Source of the DNA: Piscicola geometra
Taxonomy: Eukaryota; Annelida; Clitellata; Hirudinida; Piscicolidae
Direction: 5' to 3'
Length of the DNA: 64,000 bases
NCBI GenBank assembly: GCA_943735955.1
Contig: OX030957.1
Coordinates: forward strand, 4,030,801 to 4,094,800
Part shown: positions 13,069-39,700 of the stretch, one piece after another
Position numbering within the stretch: the first letter of the stretch is position 1
How the letters are laid out: each line of letters starts with the position of its first letter
Program-made: the position numbers and the translations under genes
Notes under the pieces: generated by a model
Database searches by the model: none
The model's input: the letters and a program-made list of their open reading frames with translations, nothing else
Told to the model about the DNA's origin: nothing

Positions 13069-15259
13069 CTTATCGATCTAGTGATGATGAGGGCGTATGC
13101 ATCACTGACACTGGGCAAGTTGACATTCAGTAGGCGGTAGAATAATATCGATCACTTCGCCTATGTTTTGGATGCATAAAAGCCCTGAGTCGTGTCATCG
13201 TCACACCCCTCTTTCCCTCGCTCTTCCTGTCTCTCTCCATGCTTACTTCCACCGACTCACGTATAAAAAGCTCGTATAGAAGTTATCGCCTTCAAGTTTT
13301 AAAAAGGAATTCGCTATTTAATCGATAGGTAGATGCTTCTACATTGCCAAGCGAGAATATGTGCTGAAACTGTCAGAGAGGAATTGTCAATGTTTCAATT
13401 AGTTCCATTCTTTAGAGACGAGTATCATCACCATTATCATCATCATCACCATTATCATCATCGTCATCATAACCATCATCATCATCATCATCATCATGAG
13501 ACGAATATGGCAGACTATAAAAGTTTGAAACGTAACAAGAGTCGGATATAAGAGTTGCAACATCATCGGAAACACTTGGATGAATGCGAATTGTCGAATT
13601 TGTGCACCTAATGCATCAGATGGTGTGTACAATGGGTGTACAATGGTGTGTACAATGAAGTCTACGAGTTGTATGATTGGTGGTTGATATACAACTACAT
13701 AATTAGTGATTCTACAAACGATGATAATGTCTTAATGTGTTAATGCTCAGTTATGTGACTTATGTGTGTCATCTTCCTCCTTTCATGTGTGGTTTAAATA
13801 TAAGAAACAACACATGAAAAGAAGACGACGACAATATAAAGTATATTGTTCCTGAATTACATCAATCAAACAAAATTTAAATTCAATTGTTGACAATGGT
13901 GGTGTTGGCTGGGAGGCGACCAGGCTTTGAAGGTGGGAGTGATGTCAATGCCATGGGCGCAAACACGACATGCCTACCTACACGATATGTTAGGAAGAAT
14001 GATCTTCTATAAAAAGTGATCGTGTGATGATGATGATGATAATGATGATGATAATAATGATGGTGTTAAAGATGATGATGGTGGTGGTAAAGATGATGAT
14101 AAGTATGGTGTTGATGATGATGATGATAATGATGATGATATTTATTTTGATGAGAATGCTTCTAGAATCAAAAAGGAACGAACGAACGAACATCCAGTGG
14201 GAAGGTGACGACGATGAATGCATGTATGTATATGTACATTTCCACAAGAAGAACAGCTTATTCAAAGAGTCGAAATGAAACCACTACACAACAAAGCTAC
14301 TGTTACATGCGATAAGGTAGTCACAGAACATCGAACAACACATCTTCAGTCACTAGCTACTCGCAAGCCATGCTATCATGAGCGACGATTGGCCTAGCGA
14401 TGAAGGTCGAGGAAGAAAGCATCAGAGTTCGAACTAGGAAAGTGTCGAGAAAGCGTATGAAAAGTTGTGCGCCTAAACGGGAAAGACGTGCGTACATACG
14501 CCTGGCGCTCATGGTACATTGAATATTATGTCAGTTGAAATATCGAATTAGGCTTAAAGATTATGTCGACTGAAATATCGGATTTAATATATCGTTTAGC
14601 TTTTGCAGGGCTGTCGCTAGTTGTGAATGCTGTAGCTGACGGGTTTCAGCAGTCACAAAATTAGATGGGACGTGATCGTATGGAAAAATAATTTTAGGAT
14701 TTTGTAAAATTCTTATTAATAACTCATTAAAAGGCATTCTATATCTGACTTGCGCAATTAAGGAAACAAAAAGAAGAGTTCGTTTTAAAAGTCGTCCCGA
14801 GGCTAAACAAACAAAAATACATGTGTATGATAATGTACAAAGGGTTAAAGACTAAAAATTTAAAATTTGAATAAACTATTTTTGATGTGAGTGACCCCGT
14901 GGAGCTCATAGATGAAAGCTTCGAGCTTTCTAGTGAGAAAAAAGAAGAGATAAGATTCATAAAGCGCTCTATCTCGAAAGGAATTTAAGGGAAAAAACTA
15001 TAAGCCCCCATTTGAACTCACTCATCCAAAAACCACCCACTCACCCATCAAACCACTCATCCACCAACCAACCAATCATCCATCTATCCACAAGCCAACT
15101 AACTACTCACCACCCATTAAACAAATCACCCACCAACCAACTACTCAAACCCACCAACCAGCCACCTATCAACTCCACTCAAATCCACCCCCCATCAAAT
15201 CAACCAACCAAACCCGCCCAGCCAAACCCTCCAACCAGCCAAACCACTCAAACCAACAC
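11730..15259. other. Intergenic region with simple repeats, no supported gene
   Basis: Moderately AT-rich. It holds CA/CTCA repeats (12857-12960), GAT runs (13036-13070), a CATCAT run (13425-13497), GATGATGAT (14021-14150) and a CCAACCACCCA-type tract (15030-15260). A TATAAAAAG string near 13263 has no gene after it that I can support. Short open frames here look random or repeat-derived. Confidence 0.5.
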
Positions 15260-29031
<13,772 letters not shown>

Positions 29032-30483
29032 TTTGATGGCGTGGTGGTTGCGGTAGTGTTGGTGGTTGTATGTGCAAGTTGAGATGGTGGCATTCCTCTT
29101 TGAATGAACTTGGTCTTTTTTGAGTGATTCATTGTGCACTGCAGGTTTGAAGGATTAGCAAGTCATGATGCATTGTGTTTTAAAAATGCAATTACTGCTT
29201 GAGACCTGGAGGGTGTAGGTGTAAGTTTGTAATTGATAAGTTTATGTATGGTGTCTAAAAAAGTATTTATGTGATTGATTTTGTATGTTTTTATAAATGT
29301 CTGAATAATGCTTTTAATTCATTTGAATTTTAACATATAAAAAAATATGAAAATAAATAATTTTTAATACTTTTGTTAAATGAATAACTGTAGATCTAAA
29401 TCTTGGATAATTGATAACAGAAAAATGATTAGTGACAAGCAAATTATTTGTAATTGAATTCCAAAATTGAAAACTCAAAAATCACTTGAAATTACAGACT
29501 TTCTGGTCTTTTCTATTTTATTTATATAATTTTGCACACAAGGATGCAGCAGGTTTTACAGGTATAAATAAGGAGTTTCTTGAATGCATTGTTCGGAATA
29601 ATTTATTCTTAATTTTAACAATTTCTGAAAATCTATAAAAACGTTGTACATGAAGATTTTTTATCGATTTAAATATCAATAGAATTTGCAAAAATTTGAA
29701 ACTCGGTGAATTTAACTTGTTGAATAACGATCCATCTAATTAGAAACTTTAACTTTGACATTTCTAGAATTATCTATTATTAATCTTTAAGATCCGTTGC
29801 TTTGCTGTTTCTGTTGATTTTAAGCTTGAGTTCAAATTAATTCCTCTAAAATCTCCAAATTTGATATCTTTCTATAAAAAATTTAATTTATAAAAACAAA
29901 ACAAAAATAATATTTTCAATCTTTTAACACTAATTTTTTCAAAAAACTGAAAGTTGTTCTTAATAGTTTTCCGCATTTTTCAAAGCCGTTTTAAGAATGG
30001 TAACATAAATCTAATTGGGTTGCCTATAAGAATTCAAAATATATTTATTTTAAAAAAAAATTAATAGAAAAAAAATATTAACCTGCTTCCTTAGGAAATC
30101 TACAAAACAATACTAAAATAATCTTAAATACTAGAGAAAACACTGAAGAAAAGTGGATTCTTGAGAATATGTAAATCGAGTTGCATAAAATTTTGAATAT
30201 TTTGGTGAATGATAAAGCGTTTATTACGTTTGATTTAGAAAAAATGAATAATGGTGCAAAAACAAGGAACTATTTTTAAAAATCAATTTATTGAAAAATT
30301 AAATATATAAAAAACTCAGTGTAAATCTTTTTTTCCAATTACATCAATAATTCTTCAATGCATTGCGGACTGAAATGTGATAAAATTTCACAGCTTTGTA
30401 CAGTTAGTCAAAAAGATATATTCGCTAGCTATCTATCAGTTATTGTAAAAATTTAAACTTCATTAATACATTTTTTGTGCTTA
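29032..30483. other. AT-rich intergenic region, upstream of hexosaminidase
   Basis: Should contain the promoter and 5' UTR of the hexosaminidase gene. I see no further genes, RNA genes or mobile-element signatures. The exon 1 frame stays open upstream to an ATG at 29139, so a longer N-terminus of 36 extra residues is possible. Confidence 0.4.
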
Positions 30484-31533
30484 GCTTTTTTTTTATAGTC
30501 TTTATTGATCCCGGTTTGACAGACGCAGGCCATGTTACATGTTGCATAAGATACTAGATAATAGTAGGTAATTATAGGATACTGATGCTAATGATAATGG
30601 TTTGAAAAAAAATACTACAAGACAAAGGATATGGTGAATAGGTAATAATTAAGTAGATAAATAAGTAATAAGAATCAGAGATGATAATATAAATGTAAAT
30701 TATAGAATGTGAGATTTAAGAAGACGAGGGAGGAATGTTTTACTTTCAAGCGTAGTATATATAGGGGTATCAAAATTGTGTTTACGGGGTCTTAAGTTAT
30801 GAGTAGATTTTTTAAGGGGGGGTAAGATATGGTGAAGAACGTGGTCAGAGTTAGTAGATATTTTAAAGAATAGTTTGGTGTCTAAAGTGGTAAACATAGA
30901 AGTGATAGATGGGTAGAGAGAGAGAAGGTAGTTAAGTCTTATGAGTTTATTAATTAGGGACTGGAGTTGCTTAATGTGAGGCTGATTAGCAAAACCAGAC
31001 CAAGAAGGAGCTGCATACTTAAGGTGAGAGATGATGAGGGACTCAGTGATGTCAAAGAGTTTGGCACCAAAAAGTCCATGGGAACGGATTGTTTTGATGG
31101 CATGAAAAGTTTGAAAGCATTTATTGATAATGTGATCTATGTGTGGTGAAATGTTAAGGGTGTCGGTGAATGTGATACCTAAGATAGTGAGTTTGTTAGT
31201 GCATTGAATGGAAGGATGTAAAGTTGGTGGTGTGATGCATTTATAACTATTATGGACTATGAGTTCAAATGATTTTTTGAGGTTGAGTGAGAGATTACTG
31301 AGCTTGGCCCACTTAGAGAGGGATTCAAGCTCTGATTGGATGGTGTGGGTGTTAGATGATGGAATAATGAGATAGGTGTCGTCAGCGAATTTTAAAATAT
31401 AATTAGAAGGGTGATAGGGTTGAAGTGAAGAGGCGTTGATTATAAAGGTAGATGGACCAAGAACTGAGCCTTGGACCACGCTAGAGTTGATAATTTGACA
31501 ATTTAAATATGCAATGACTTCGATGTAAACCAT
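30484..31533 (-). mobile_element. 5'-truncated non-LTR retrotransposon (LINE) copy
   Basis: The minus-strand frame 31533-30700 encodes 277 residues of reverse transcriptase C-terminal half: SVVQGSVLGP, the catalytic FADDTYLI (A/DD box), then LGITFTDTLNISPHIDHI and LKYAAPSWSGFANQ. This is typical of Jockey/CR1/RTE-like LINEs. The endonuclease and N-terminal RT are absent, as in 5'-truncated insertions. The 3' end on the minus strand is a short poly-A (T run 30487-30494 on plus), preceded by ATCAATAAAGACTATA. The RT frame is open and uninterrupted, so the insertion may be fairly young. Confidence 0.8.
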
Positions 31534-31726
31534 ATAACATTGCTTTGTTCTGTCTTGATGTATTTCTTTCGTTTCTCCTTCAATGTTTGGCCAAATTTGT
31601 TGTTCATAAGACTTTTTTGTGAAATTTCAGTTCAGCCCCTGACACATTACGTTTTGTCGGTCTGACGAAATTCAGAGAAAGAGTTTCAAAGTCACAAGTT
31701 AAAAGAGTTTTTGTTTGTTTTCAGAC

Positions 31727-33249
31727 TAGAGGTCGGACCGGGTACCCGCGGGACTCCCGCGGGAACGGGAATGAAAATTAATTTCGGGACGGGAAAAGTC
31801 GGGAACCGGGAATAGGTTTTCGGGACGGGAACGGGAACGGGAAAAGACGGGAAAGGGAATCAACTTTCAAATCGGGAACGGGAAAAACGGGAATGACAGT
31901 TATTGGGATTGGATTTTTAACAATGATTTTTCAGCAAACTTACGAGTATGGAAATCTTTATTTCATCGATACTCCGTACTTAAAATAAGTATTAAATGCA
32001 ATAGAAATGTGTAACGAAGCCACCATTGCCAATGTCGAAATCTCCAACACTACATTTGAAGTTGTTATGGTGAGTCCAAAGATTAGGGAGATTAGAACAA
32101 ATGGGTGATGATGAAAACTTTTCAGATGAAATCAAAATGGTCAGTTATATTATTTTAATTTTATAAATTAATACTTTTAATTTGAATGATTAATTTCCAA
32201 ATGATTGTTCAGTTGATCATTTCGACAAAAGAAAAGATGCCCATTGATCTCATTCATATGACAGCATGTCTGTTGCATCCACAGTATGAAAGAATAATAG
32301 GAAAAAAGTTTGGGATAGAAAAGAAATAAATACCAAGACTTTCATTAAAGAAAATTTAATTCTATTTTGTACAGCCAGACCAAGCTGCAGTGCCGTTGAG
32401 AAAAAAAACAAATGATGGTTATTTAGACCTATTATGTTTGTTTTTATACCGTAAAAATTATAATAAAATTATAATACTAACAAATTATACGAATGATTTT
32501 ATATTTGCAGTTGTGGAGAATAAGAATGTTGTCAAAAAACATATTTCTATCATTATTGAAGAATTAATAATAATGAACGAAGAAAAAAATACAGAAGAGG
32601 ATGAATTGTACAAATATTCACAATTACGTCCCAAAAAAATCGAAGATTATAAAGATGTTTTATTTTATTGGAGTAAAATGAGCAATTTTAAAATACAACA
32701 AGAAGTAGCCAAAATTTTGTTTAGTATATCTGCAAGTTATATTCCCTGTGAACGGAATTTTTCAATATGTGGTCGTTTAACTTCAGACCCAAAATCCTCT
32801 CATTTGAAAGCTGAAACTCTTAACGGTTTAACCCGTGAGAAAAGCAATAAAGACTTGATTGAATTACTCAAAAACAATGACTAACTTCAATACTTTCATT
32901 TCAATAAATATTTGAAATTTAAATCGTGTTTTTTTTATTTTATTAAAAGAAATATTCTCTGACTTTCAAATAATAAATTGTAAGAAATGTTAGAACTAGC
33001 AAGTTTGGGACCAGTGAAAACGGCAGCGAAAATGAATAAAAACAAAAAAGTTTCGGGAACGGGTCGGGACCGTGAATCGAGTTGCGGGAACGGGACGGGA
33101 CGGGAATCAAAATTCTGATGTCACATCGGGAACGGAACGGGACGGGAATCAAAATTCTGATGTCACATCGGGAACGGGACGGGACGGGAAAACAAATTTC
33201 GGGAACGGGACGGGACCGGGAATGAAAAATCGTCTATGTCCGACCTCTA
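31727..33249 (+). mobile_element. Degenerate hAT transposon with GGGACGGGAACGGGA subterminal repeats
   Basis: Inverted ends begin TAGAGGTCGGAC on both sides, giving a 1523-bp element. Both subterminal zones (31738-31890 and 33052-33225) are unusually G-rich, with many copies of GGGAACGGGACGGGA-like motifs; these may be transposase-binding sites. A transposase remnant lies inside. Confidence 0.8.
32390..32884 (+). pseudogene. hAT transposase C-terminal fragment
   Basis: 164 codons are open and end at a stop. The end resembles the hAT dimerisation domain: EVAKILFSISASYIPCERNF and then SICGRLTSDPKSSHL. Upstream (about 32040-32340) are further pieces in other frames with stops (for example DLIHMTACLLHPQYERI), so the gene is broken. 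The N-terminal BED finger and first catalytic Asp were not found. Confidence 0.7.
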
Positions 33250-34302
33250 TTACAGACAAACTCACCACACGTCTCCACAAGATTTATACGTTTATTACAA
33301 TTAAAATTAAAACTTTTTTGAATAAACTTCTCCGCTACTATAGTTTATTAGCCACAAATAGGTATGTTTCACCAAAATATAAAATAAAATTAAACATTAA
33401 AAAGATGGCAGATTTTGAAGCTGAGTTATGTAACTTCAAGTTGGACGCCCCAGTATTAACTCTATATCTTGTTGCTTCGTCTTGAGTAAAATAGCAGACA
33501 ACTTCACACCCACACTAATCATTTCGAGTTTTGCAGCACTCAGAGTCCATAATCACCCAGTAGCAGGGGCGGCGATCTGCTGCAAATCTTGGGGGTTCCT
33601 ACCCGGCATGGGCGGCGATCCTGGGGGTGGTCCTGGTGTCCAAACTATTGAAGTGGACCCCTTCACTACCAAAAAGTAGGGGGGTCTGGACTCCGATACA
33701 GGTTGCACTAGTAGCAGCTTCCGTATCTGACTTGAACTTGATACGTCGATACTTACAACGGATTTATCCGACCGACTGGCACATAGGTCTAAGAATAACT
33801 AAGACAAACTCTCTAAACCACTGTTGTTATTAGGTTGTCATTTAGAGACGCTAATAATTTTAAGTATTTAACCATTTGAAGATTAAATAAAAGATACTTT
33901 ACATTTATTAAGTGAAAATTAGACATAATCTTGTGCAGATAAAAAATCTTTTAGAAAGAAAGGATCCCATTTTCGGGAAATGAATATCCTTTCTTTATAA
34001 TAAGAACTCATGCTGATGAATAAAAGAAAATTCCTTTTTGCCTCAATTTGGATTTCTGTATATTCCTTTCTATATTATCTTCTATTTAAAAAATTGTATG
34101 TTTTATAAATTCATCAAAGAATAGAACGATTATTTTTATTGAAAAAATTTAGAATAGACAACTTATATAGAACCATGAAAGAAGTTTTAAATTATTTGAA
34201 ATCAAATCCCCAGTATCCATAAATATATATCTTAAAGACAAGTCTTTTCTTGATTAGAGCGACGCTTCAAAGCTCAATGGCGGTATGGCCGCCTTCAAAC
34301 AC
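33250..34302. other. Intergenic region right of the hAT element, left of the lectin gene
   Basis: AT-rich, with a short G-rich segment at 33565-33690 (CAGGGGCGGCGATC and GGCGGCGATCCTGGGGGTGG) that may be the end of another transposon. No partner end was found. No gene supported. Confidence 0.4.
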
Positions 34303-35167
34303 TCAACCCTGGCAGATGAAGTAGCGTGTGCTCGAGCAGGGGATGTCGTTCCACTTGAGCGAGGCATATGCCTCGATGCAGTGCTCATTTTTGCTTTCGC
34401 CATTTGGTTCGCCTTGTTGCCAGTTTTTGTATGCGTCCTTGCAGGTGGTGTAGGAGAAGTGGCACTTGCTGGGTTCGTATGAGAGTGGCATTGTTTTGCC
34501 AGGGAATGTCCACGAATCCTTGCACCTCATTCCTCCCGTCCAGAATGAATGAATATCGGCTGAAAGAGAAAATGCCGAAGTGTATGGTGGAAAACTTAAA
34601 AATAAATCAATCAATCAATCAAATCAATTTCTATAGCGCTCTTTCCTCAAATTCAACTGTTTAAAAAAAAAATGTTTTAAATAAAATGAATGCAAAATAC
34701 TTTTATGAATAACTAATAAAAAATAAATTTCTTTAAAAACCTCCGAGATCTGGGACGATTTGAATCAAGTTTTCAGTATCACTGGCACTTACAATCGATG
34801 CTAAGTAGGCGTCTCGGGCATTGCAGTAGTCTTGCGCTTCATTCCAAGTTTTTGCCTTTTTTACGGGCAAGTATAACTTTCCATTCAATTGCATCCACTC
34901 TTCATCGCACTCTGTTAAAAATTGAATTACATGATTTAGTGAAATTCAAACAATAGTCACTAAAGCCCTAAACATTTATGAAACCTTGAATTGATGTAAC
35001 GCCACGTAAACTAAATTAAGAAAATCTAACACTACATTGTCAAATCTGAATTAATTTAGCCGTAAAATTTGCTGTAAAGGTGTTCTTTAAGAGTTCAAAC
35101 CGTCAGTTGCCCAGCTCGAAGCCACCAAGACACACACAAGCCAAGTGACCAGCTTGAAATCGTTCAT
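34303..35167 (-). CDS. Secreted C-type lectin domain protein
   Basis: Exons in transcript order 35167-35101, 34911-34741 and 34559-34303 join in frame to 164 residues. Residues 1-20 are a signal peptide ([20 protein letters not shown]). One CTLD follows: [71 protein letters not shown] and a final RYFICQG. EPN and WND are the Ca2+ and sugar-site motifs, and EPN is the mannose-type signature. Six or more cysteines can form the usual CTLD disulfides. Family role: extracellular glycan recognition, often in immunity. An intact GTAAGTG donor lies inside exon 2 at 34792-34786 but would shift the frame, so read-through is preferred. Confidence 0.85.
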
Positions 35168-36727
35168 GACTGCAGTGGAATGTCAAATTTGCGCTTGAAA
35201 AACTTTAAACTTCGAATCTATTTTAGAAAAAGGTTTTGTCAAAAATGAATTGTTTTATACGAGTGATTACCTGCAACCAGAAATCCCTTTACCGTGCCAC
35301 GAGTTAGATCATGCTTTATACGATATATCTAATTAAATTATTATTATTTTATGGTTTCTTATAATTTTATTTCATTTAATATAATTTTTATGCTTTTATG
35401 CTCGACGACTCGAAAGGTTTTTCTCGATGTTTACGACGGTGTGCCGCTTCAGTCGAGCTCCACGCTGCTTTGCCGAAGTTTCTGATCAATAAATTGCAAG
35501 AAAACAGCTTTCCTCGATAGGGTTTGTTATGATGCTTTGCGTAGGCCTGCCGACGTTGGCGAAGTAAAAAATACGATGGTGATGATCATGAGAAAGATGG
35601 TGGTGATGAGGATGGAGATGATAAGAAAAGTGATGAGGTTGTGGAAAGATGATGAAGAATGATTGAAGATTGTGAATATGAGTGCTGAAGTAAGAAAAGG
35701 CTGGATAGGCGTTTTGAATCGATCAAATCGATGATTCAAAGTTTAAGTTCTCTTCTTTCCATGTTGTGCAAGGCTTTTCTGTCTAAAGAAATGGACCATT
35801 TGATTTCATTTTCTTGGTACTATCTCATCATACATTTGAAAACTCACATTGTGACTAAAGATCAAGACTCCATGATTGCGCAATTTGAGCTTTTTTATTT
35901 TATTTTTTATGAATAATTAATAATTTTTTTCACATTTCTTATTTTTATTATTAAAATTTCTAAATAAATTTGTGGGCACCCAAGTTCAAAACATTCAAGG
36001 GTACACGAACCGTTGCTAAAGTACTCGGATACCATTTTCCTTCCCTTAATTCGATTACTGCTGAAAGCTGAAAGTTTGGGCATCACTAAAGTGACCAATA
36101 AATTTCATATTTCAAAGAAAATTGCCAATGATGGAAAAAAAAACTACAAATCAACTTCATTAATATTATGATGCAAAATAAGTAAAAAAAGACTGAGTTT
36201 TGTTTTTTTCTTAATAGGTTTAATCGAGATTCTTGACTTGATTTGATTCCGGGTTGAAAATGGAAACTAAATGTTGGCATTTAAATTTAAAAGAAAATAA
36301 TTAATTAAATAATAGATGATGTAAAATAATTTTTACACAAATAAATTTCAATTTATATATATATATATACTTAGATGCACTTTTCGACTCGGAAAAGGTC
36401 GATTGCTCAAGGATAAACAAAGTCGGGGATATATGAGTGTTTCCACTTACAATATTATGGAATAGTAAAAAATTAATTATTTATTTAAAAAATCTATTAC
36501 TTTTTTAATTTTTATTATTGCTATTTGAGTTTAACATACTTAAAACGTTGAAAACTGATTAACAATTTGTTAATGTTAAACTACTTTTACACTCTCTAGT
36601 TTTAGTGGGATTTAAATTTGTAATGTAAAAATCTGTGGATCCTTTGAATTTATTATTTGTTTTTAACAGCATTTCGTATTTAAAATCTCGAAAAATTATA
36701 TAATTTTTTACTAAAAAAACTTGCAAA
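35168..36727. other. AT-rich intergenic region between lectin and TFIIIC90 genes
   Basis: The two genes point away from each other, so both promoters must lie here. I see only a short AT run (36355-36370) and short random open frames. No RNA gene or mobile element recognised. Confidence 0.4.
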
Positions 36728-39700
36728 ATGAGTAATTATGCAGTAAGCTTGTGGTTTTCTGAAGGCTTTGTGGGCCCAGATGCTTTGCTCACAGTTGACC
36801 AGTATCGCATCTGTCTCAAAGGAGCTGATCACATTTTTTCATTGGTATGCTATTTTTTTTGATAGAAATAATAAATCGTAAAATGAATTTAAAATGTATT
36901 AGACTAATAGTGTAAGTGAGTATTTTTATGATTTTATTTTATTAAAATTAAATTAATAACTTCTAAAGGAAATTCATTATAATAATAGTTTGTTTCATTC
37001 CAGAGCATCAACTCTCTATTCATTGAAAGAAATGACTCTCATGATATTGCCATAGTGAAACGTTTCAGGAAGATATCTTTCCCAAGTTTGTCCCATAAAA
37101 TTAGAAAAAACAAATTGTTAAATCTAATTTATTTTAGACTTACATTCTTAAAACTTTCAAGTTTTAAGATTTGTATCATACAAAAATATACTTTATTTTA
37201 TCAATATAAAGCCATCAAAACTTATGCATATATAATTTCTAGAGCTTCAATAATTCATTCAACATTTCTTAATATATGCATAATCTCTAAAAATATGCAA
37301 AATTCCAGAGAATGCAGGAGAAAGTGAGTACGGGATCTTGGAGAACCCTAACCACCACGGCATTCAGAGCCTCGGCACTTGCAACCTCTCACTGCATCAG
37401 TATGTTCTCTAAATTGAACTTATTTTTTTCAAATGATGATGATGCTGATGATGATGAAATCTCTTAAGCTTTGTGTTATTTAAATGTACTTTAAAATACC
37501 AATATATTCGTACACTTTTAAATACAAAAATTTCAAATACATGAAATTATAGATATTTTTTTAACTAATACCAACAACACTAAATCGATCAATATTATAG
37601 TACTTTTTCGTTATTTTGCTATAAATGCTAGCGAAATCTAATTTCATAATAATTTTGCAAACTTTTTATGAATATATTTCCATTTTTGAACATTTCAAAA
37701 ATAATAGGACTATAATATAGTCACTATATTATTGAAATTCAGTTACGAGAATTGCTAATATTCGCCATAATTACCATCAAAAACATTCTATTTTTTATAA
37801 TTTGTGTAAGAACTAAGAGTCAAAAAAACAATTTCTTTTTCAAAAAACGATAGTGTACGAAAATTAAAGATGTACGAAATATCTGATGTTTTGCGGTATT
37901 ATTATTATTAAACTGGTTTTTAAATTTTCAAATATTATATCTATTATTTAAATTTTCAAATATTATATCTATTATTTAAATTTTCAAATATTATATCTAT
38001 TATTTAAATTTTCAAATATTATATCTATTATTTAAATTTTCAAATATTATATCTATTATTTAAATTTTCAAATATTATATCTATTATTTAAATTTTCAAA
38101 TATTATATATATTATTTAAATTTTCAAATATTATATATATTATTTAAATTTTCAAATATTATATCTATTATTTAAATTTTCAAATATTATATCTATTATT
38201 TAAATTTTCAAATATTATATCTATTATTTAAATTTTCAAATATTATATCTATTATTTAAATTTTCAAATATTATATCTATTATTTAAATTTTCAAATATT
38301 ATATCTATTATTTAAATTTTCAAATATTATATATATTATTTAAATATTCAAATCTCAGTTTATTTTAAAATAAATTGCATTCTATATAAAAAACATTAAA
38401 ATTTAACTGATTTTCTGGCACATCGCCAGTAACGTCTACTCAGTGCTGCAGGGGGGTGGTCATCTGATGCTGTTGGTGGATGGGAAACACGAGTGGAGGA
38501 GGGTACGCCATTGACTCTTTTAAAATTTATGTCAAAACAGTTGATAAGGGTACGACATTGGCTTCTTTTAAAAGATATATTAATACATTTTAGAAAGATT
38601 CATAAAGGTACTGAATTGAATTCTTTATTCGCCATTCACCATTCATATTCTTTTGTATTATACACGCCTTCTTGATTATTGCTTCTGTTGGTCTATCTAT
38701 GATTCACTAGACCTCTCTAAGAGACCGCAAAAAGGACAAAAAGGCCTAAGCCGCTAAATAGACGACAATCAGACAAAACGGACTAAAAAGACTGAATCAA
38801 CTGCATCCTGTCTTTTCCATATGACCGACTGCTGACCACCCCCTTTCCAGATCTGCCTCTATGAGCAATTGCTTGAGAAGGTAGTGGCAGACCCTTCAGG
38901 ACACGTCACCGTCATCCATTCTCTCCTCCACTCGACCAACGATCCATCCATCAATTCATCCGTCAATCCATCTGTCGATCCATCCATCAACAAGAAAATC
39001 ATTCAGGAATTGTCACAACAATCAGTCACTGGTCAGCTGACAATGTTGTTGTTGTTGTCTTGTTGTATTTGATTGTATTGAATTTCTTGAATTATATTGC
39101 AATTGAATGGTTAATCCCACTACCACGACATTCCTACCACTGCAGCTCATTGTTGGTGGCGAGGGAAAGGAGGGGCTTCCTGCTATTTGTGTGTGGCTCA
39201 TGTGGCTAGAGTGGCGTTGTGGCGCTTTGACGTGGAAGACGAAACGTTGGTGGCTTTAGAGATTGTAACCTCAAAAGATATTTATATATATTTTTCGTTA
39301 ATAAATAGAATAAATAAATATAAGTAAAAAAATAAATAGAATTGATATGAATTGTATCATTTTGAAGAGTATCGGCTTTATTCTTTTGAGTTATATTGCA
39401 GTTAATTGTATTGAATTGCATTTTATTATATTTAAATTTTATTGCATTTTATTATATTTAAATTTTATTGCATTTTATTATATTTAAATTGTATTGCATT
39501 TTATTATATTTAAATTGTATTGCATTTTATTATATTTAAATTGTATTGCATTTTATTATATTTAAATTTTATTGCATTTTATTATATTTAAATTGTATTG
39601 CATTTTATTATATTTAAATTTTATTGCATTTTATTATATTTAAATTTTATTGCATTTTATTATATTTAAATTTTATTGCATTTTATTATATTTAAATTTT

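Larger units (their letters stand above)
31719..33257. repeat. 8-bp target-site duplication of second hAT element
   Basis: TTTCAGAC (31719-31726) and TTACAGAC (33250-33257) flank the element at 31727-33249, with 7 of 8 matches. Confidence 0.75.

Noticed and set aside
33565..33690. Another transposon starting CAGGGGCGGCGATC
   Set aside because: No matching inverted end, duplication or transposase piece was found nearby.
37004..37064. Earlier donor at 37055 in TFIIIC90 exon 2
   Set aside because: It would put exon 3 in a frame that ignores the good GTATGT donor and the conserved continuation into exon 4; the donor at 37062 keeps all phases.
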